Assembly (NCBI GenBank): GCA_016195085.1
Contig: JACQAG010000018.1
Coordinates: 1-64,000 of the forward strand
DNA length: 64,000 nucleotides
Reading direction: 5' to 3'
DNA from: Pseudomonadota bacterium
Lineage (GTDB): Bacteria > Pseudomonadota > Alphaproteobacteria > SHVZ01
Of the stretch, positions 60,706-64,000 are shown one piece after another. The translations under genes and the position numbers were made by a program. Position 1 is the stretch's first letter. Each line of letters begins with the position of its first letter. The notes below the pieces were generated by a model. The model made no database searches. It was not told the origin of the DNA and saw only the letters and a program-made list of their open reading frames with translations.

Positions 60706-63700
60706 TCATTCCGCCGCGCTCGCGGAAGCCTGCCCGCCATAGTCCTTGAGCGCGGAGGCCGGCGAGACGTAGCCGTCGGCCACGTCGTCCTCGAGCCGGG
60801 CGCGGTCGCGCTCGGCCGGCGGGCCATAGCCCGAGCCGCCGGCCAGCTGCACCTCGACGATACGATCGGCCGTGGTGAGCGTCACCAGCTCGCCGGTGCC
60901 GCAGTCATGCACCAGCGTGCCGTCGCGGTCGAGCACGAGCCCGTGCACGCTGCCGCCCGGCTTGCCCTCGAACAGACCTTCGGTTGCCACCCCAACGCCT
61001 TCGGGATAGATCGAGAACAGGGTCGGCAGGCCATCATCGAAGAGCTTCCTAAGACGCGTGCGAACGCCGAGCCCGCCCCGCAACCGGCCGGGACCGCCGG
61101 AATCGGCCACCAAAGTCTTCTCCAAGACCAAGACCGGAGCCCGCGTCTCCATGAGCTCGATCGAGGTATTGGCCGCCGAGGTCGGATAAAGCAGCGCCGA
61201 CTTGCCGTCGCTCTGCTGGGAGCCGCCCTGCCCGCCGCCCATGAAATAATGGTCGGAATAGATCCGGCCTGCCTCGTCGCGGCCGTAGATGCTGATGGCA
61301 TGCGGCAGCCCGGTGGCGGCCTGCACCTGGCCCGGTGCGGCTTGGGCGAGTGCTCTGAAGATGTTGGGCGCGATATACCAGCCGGTGCGCGTCCTGAGAT
61401 TGACCGCGACCGGCTTCGAGGCGTTCAGGACCGATCCCGCCGGCGCCTTGACGGTGAACGGCCGATAGCAGCCGGCATTGCTGCGGATCTGCGGCGTGAG
61501 AATGCATTTCAAGGGGTAGGTCGAGTGCGCCGCCGTATAGGTAAAGGTGCAGTTGAGACCGCCCTGCGCCAGCTCGGCCGGGGCGCCGGCGAAATCCACC
61601 TCGATCGCGTCGCCCTTCACCGTCACCTTGACCGGATAGCGGAGCTTGGTGCCGAGCGGATTGTTCCAGACCTCCGAGCGGTATTCGCCGTCCGGCAGGC
61701 GCCTGATCGCATCGCGCACCGCGCGCTCGGCGCGGTCGTGCACGACGGAAGCGAGCGCTCTCAGATCGTGCATGCCATAGTCGTCCATGAAGGCGACGAG
61801 CCGGTCGGCGCCGAGCTGGTTGGCGGCGACGAAGGAGTGGATGTCGCCCAGCACCTCCTCGGGCTTGCGCACATTCTCGGCCAAGAGCGTCAGCAGATCC
61901 TCGTTCGGCACGCCTTCGCGGCAGAGCTTCATCGGCGGGATCTGGAAGCCCTCGTCGTAGATCTCGCGGGCGCGGAGCGAATCCTTGGTGCCGCCGATGT
62001 CGCCGACATGGCCCACGGTCGCGGTCAGCGCCACCAGGCGGCCGGCGCGGAAGACCGGCGTCACCACCGCGATGTCGAAAAGATGCCCGGCGCAGAGCCA
62101 GGGATCGTTGGTGATGAGCACGTCGCCGGGCTTGAGCGTGTCGGGCGGGAACTTCTTGATGAGCGCCTTCACCGCGATCGGCAGGGTCAGGTTGAAGACC
62201 GGCATGGCCCTAGGCGAATGGGCCAGGCTCTCGCCGTCGGGATCCAAGAGGTCGGTGGCGAAATCCTGCGCCTCGGAAATGATGAGGGAGAAGGCCGTTC
62301 GCACGATGGTGTGCCACATCTCCTCGACCACGGTGACCAGGCGCGCCCACATGATCTCGAGGGAGACGGAATCGGACTCGATCAGGCCGCGCGCCTCGTC
62401 AAGCGGCGTCATGGGCGTGATGCGGGCGGCCGCGGCCGGTGCGACCGCGATCTCGATGCGGAGGGTTCCCGCGGCATCGACCATCAGCCGATCGCCGGGG
62501 GCGAGGATGGTGGTGGCCTCGCGTTCCTCGATGATGGCGGGGCCGAGGATCGCGGTACCCGCCGGCAGCGCATAGCGATCGTAGACCGGAGTCAGGACGA
62601 AGCCCCCCTCGCCCTGGGCTGGGCCGAAATAGGCGCGCCGCTTGCCCTTCAAGGCCTGCCCCGAGGACCGGGCATCGGCCTCGGCCAAGCTCAAGGCCGG
62701 CAGCGGGCCGCGGCAGCGGACCCGGAGCGAGACCACCTGCACCGCGACCCCCTCATAGACCGAGGTGTAGCGGTGGGCGTAGGCGGTGGCGAAGGCGGCA
62801 CGGATCGCCGGCAGCGCCGCCGCACCGATCCGGCCGGAAGGGAGATCGACGTTGATCTCATGGATCTGCCCCATGAGGCGCATATCGGCCGAGCGCTCGG
62901 TCACGATGTCGCCAGCGGCAACGCCGGCGGCGGTCAGCCTTGCTTCGGTCTCGCGCTCGAGCTCGCCCAAGACCGCATCCATGCGGAGGGCGGCGCCGGG
63001 ATCATCGAGGCGGAGAGGATGGCTCCGCACCTGCTCGAAGGACAAGGGAGCGGCGAGGAAGCCCAAGGCCGAGGCGGCACCGGAAGCCGGCGGGATCAAG
63101 ACCTCGCGCACCCCCAGAATGCGCGCCACGCCCGCCGCGTGCGCGGGGCCGGCGCCGCCGAATCCGACCATGGCATAGCGCCTGGGATCCTTGCCCTTCT
63201 CCACGATGTGGATGCGCGCGGCGGCCGCCATGCTCTCGGTCACCAGGCGATGGATGCCCCAGGCGGTCTCCACGGCCGACAGGCCGAGCTTGGCGCCGAT
63301 GCCGGCGAGCGCCCGTTCCGCGGCTTGGCGGTCGAGGGCCATGCGCCCGCCCAGGAAAAATCCGGGATCGTAATATCCCAGCAGGAGATTGGCGTCGGTC
63401 ACCGTGGGCTCGCTGCCGCCGCGGCCATAGCAGGCGGGCCCGGGATCCGCACCGGCGGAGTGCGGACCGACGCGCAGGAGCCCGAGCTCGTCGAGGGCGG
63501 CGACCGAGCCGCCGCCGGCACCGATCTCGATCATGTCGATGACCGGCGCCTTGATCGGCAGGCCGGAGCCCTTCTTGAAGCGATGGACGCGGGCCGCTTC
63601 CATCTCGGCCGCGGTGGCGGCATGGCCGTTTTCGATCAGGCACGCCTTGGCGGTGGTGCCGCCCATGTCGAAGCTGATCACGTCCGCCTTGCCGGCGACC

Positions 63701-64000
63701 CGGCCGAAGAACGCCGTGGCCAGCGCGCCGCCGGCGGGACCGGACTCCAACAGCCGGATCGGAAAGGCCCGTGCCGTCTCCGGCGAGACCAGGCCGCCGG
63801 CGGAGTGCATGAGATAGAGCGCGCCGCGGAAGCCCCGCTGCCACAGCTCGCGCTCCATGCGCCGGACATAACGGTCCATCAGCGGCTGCACGAAGGCGTT
63901 GGCGCAGGTGGTGGTTATGCGCTGGTACTCCCAGAGCTCGGCCACCACGTCGGAGGAGAGCGAGACCGCAACCTGGGGAAAGTGCTGGCGGATCGCGGCA
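60706..64000 (-). CDS. Fused hydantoinase/5-oxoprolinase (HyuA-HyuB-like), partial at 5' end
   Basis: At least 1097 codons; the reading frame is open to the window edge, with residues QHFPQVAVSLSSDVVAELWEYQR reading through to the HyuA core, so the start is outside. The HyuA part (to about 500 visible residues) has VISFDMGGTTAKACLI (sugar-kinase-like ATPase fold), GAGGGSVA and DANLLLG. The HyuB part begins near MTPLDEARGL, with SFSLIISEAQD-like FSLIISEAQDFATDLLD, VLITNDPWLCAGHLFD and GGGQGGSQQSDG. ATP-dependent hydrolysis of a cyclic imide/lactam such as 5-oxoproline or hydantoin is the family reaction. Natural A-B fusion is as in eukaryotic 5-oxoprolinase. Confidence 0.88.
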   Translation of the reverse strand, partial: AAIRQHFPQVAVSLSSDVVAELWEYQRITTTCANAFVQPLMDRYVRRMERELWQRGFRGALYLMHSAGGLVSPETARAFPIRLLESGPAGGALATAFFGRVAGKADVISFDMGGTTAKACLIENGHAATAAEMEAARVHRFKKGSGLPIKAPVIDMIEIGAGGGSVAALDELGLLRVGPHSAGADPGPACYGRGGSEPTVTDANLLLGYYDPGFFLGGRMALDRQAAERALAGIGAKLGLSAVETAWGIHRLVTESMAAAARIHIVEKGKDPRRYAMVGFGGAGPAHAAGVARILGVREVLIPPASGAASALGFLAAPLSFEQVRSHPLRLDDPGAALRMDAVLGELERETEARLTAAGVAAGDIVTERSADMRLMGQIHEINVDLPSGRIGAAALPAIRAAFATAYAHRYTSVYEGVAVQVVSLRVRCRGPLPALSLAEADARSSGQALKGKRRAYFGPAQGEGGFVLTPVYDRYALPAGTAILGPAIIEEREATTILAPGDRLMVDAAGTLRIEIAVAPAAAARITPMTPLDEARGLIESDSVSLEIMWARLVTVVEEMWHTIVRTAFSLIISEAQDFATDLLDPDGESLAHSPRAMPVFNLTLPIAVKALIKKFPPDTLKPGDVLITNDPWLCAGHLFDIAVVTPVFRAGRLVALTATVGHVGDIGGTKDSLRAREIYDEGFQIPPMKLCREGVPNEDLLTLLAENVRKPEEVLGDIHSFVAANQLGADRLVAFMDDYGMHDLRALASVVHDRAERAVRDAIRRLPDGEYRSEVWNNPLGTKLRYPVKVTVKGDAIEVDFAGAPAELAQGGLNCTFTYTAAHSTYPLKCILTPQIRSNAGCYRPFTVKAPAGSVLNASKPVAVNLRTRTGWYIAPNIFRALAQAAPGQVQAATGLPHAISIYGRDEAGRIYSDHYFMGGGQGGSQQSDGKSALLYPTSAANTSIELMETRAPVLVLEKTLVADSGGPGRLRGGLGVRTRLRKLFDDGLPTLFSIYPEGVGVATEGLFEGKPGGSVHGLVLDRDGTLVHDCGTGELVTLTTADRIVEVQLAGGSGYGPPAERDRARLEDDVADGYVSPASALKDYGGQASASAAE

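Noticed and set aside
1-64000. CRISPR arrays, tRNA genes, IS elements
   Set aside because: No regularly spaced direct repeats, cloverleaf sequences or transposase-like frames were found. The GC-rich repeats are irregular palindromes without coding capacity.

Overview
The window is high-GC DNA from a heterotrophic alphaproteobacterium, probably of the Rhodospirillales/rhizobial kind living in soil or the rhizosphere. The grounds are the density of ABC, TRAP, MFS and OPT uptake systems, oxidative catabolic enzymes, an OpgC-type membrane protein, frequent TTG/GTG starts and ATGA overlaps, and a family of GC-rich palindromic intergenic repeats. There are no rRNA, tRNA, CRISPR or IS genes. Placement below class is inference.

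Layout. 0.2-5.5 kb: minus-strand operon of a tartrate/isopropylmalate-type dehydrogenase, a GlpA-like FAD dehydrogenase with a [2Fe-2S] tail, a second FAD oxidoreductase and a glycerol-kinase-like FGGY kinase. 5.9-7.6 kb: an orphan N/Q/S/T-rich protein and a class-A-beta-lactamase-like serine hydrolase. 7.6-14.7 kb: minus-strand operon of sulfatase, solute-binding protein, two permeases, two membrane desaturases and a Rieske ferredoxin, divergent from a LysR regulator (14.8 kb). 15.9-22.9 kb: sugar-acid module with SDR, split transketolase, enolase-superfamily dehydratase and a complete TRAP transporter. 22.9-28.6 kb: five-gene peptide-type ABC importer. 28.8-30.5 kb: an O-fucosyltransferase-like protein and a small unknown.

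30.5-34.05 kb is the least ordinary part and looks lower in GC. It holds two proteins sharing the same two-domain plan (the C-terminal half is PAS_5-like, and one carries an added HTH-like segment), a small protein between them and a GNAT-like protein. It also has tandem palindromes spaced 21 bp at one promoter, and an mRNA hairpin that would bury the Shine-Dalgarno of the GNAT-like gene.

34.1-41.2 kb: minus-strand catabolic cluster of SelA/DgaE-like PLP enzyme with an extra beta-rich tail, MFS exporter, Abhydrolase_10-type protein, dimethylformamidase-beta-like protein and RidA. 41.4-48.1 kb: secreted esterase, OpgC-like acyltransferase, DoxX-like protein, DUF1499-like protein, DctA symporter and amidase. 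48.2-59.0 kb: two CUT1-type sugar importers, a lone receiver protein, one ATPase and a GH31 alpha-xylosidase-like enzyme whose frame contains a copy of the dispersed GC-rich repeat. 59.0 kb to the end: OPT-family transporter and a fused HyuA/HyuB hydantoinase/oxoprolinase that runs off the window.

Three CUT1 binding-protein/permease sets share a single visible sugar-type ATPase, which may energise more than one of them. Most modules pair an uptake system with the enzymes for the presumed substrate.
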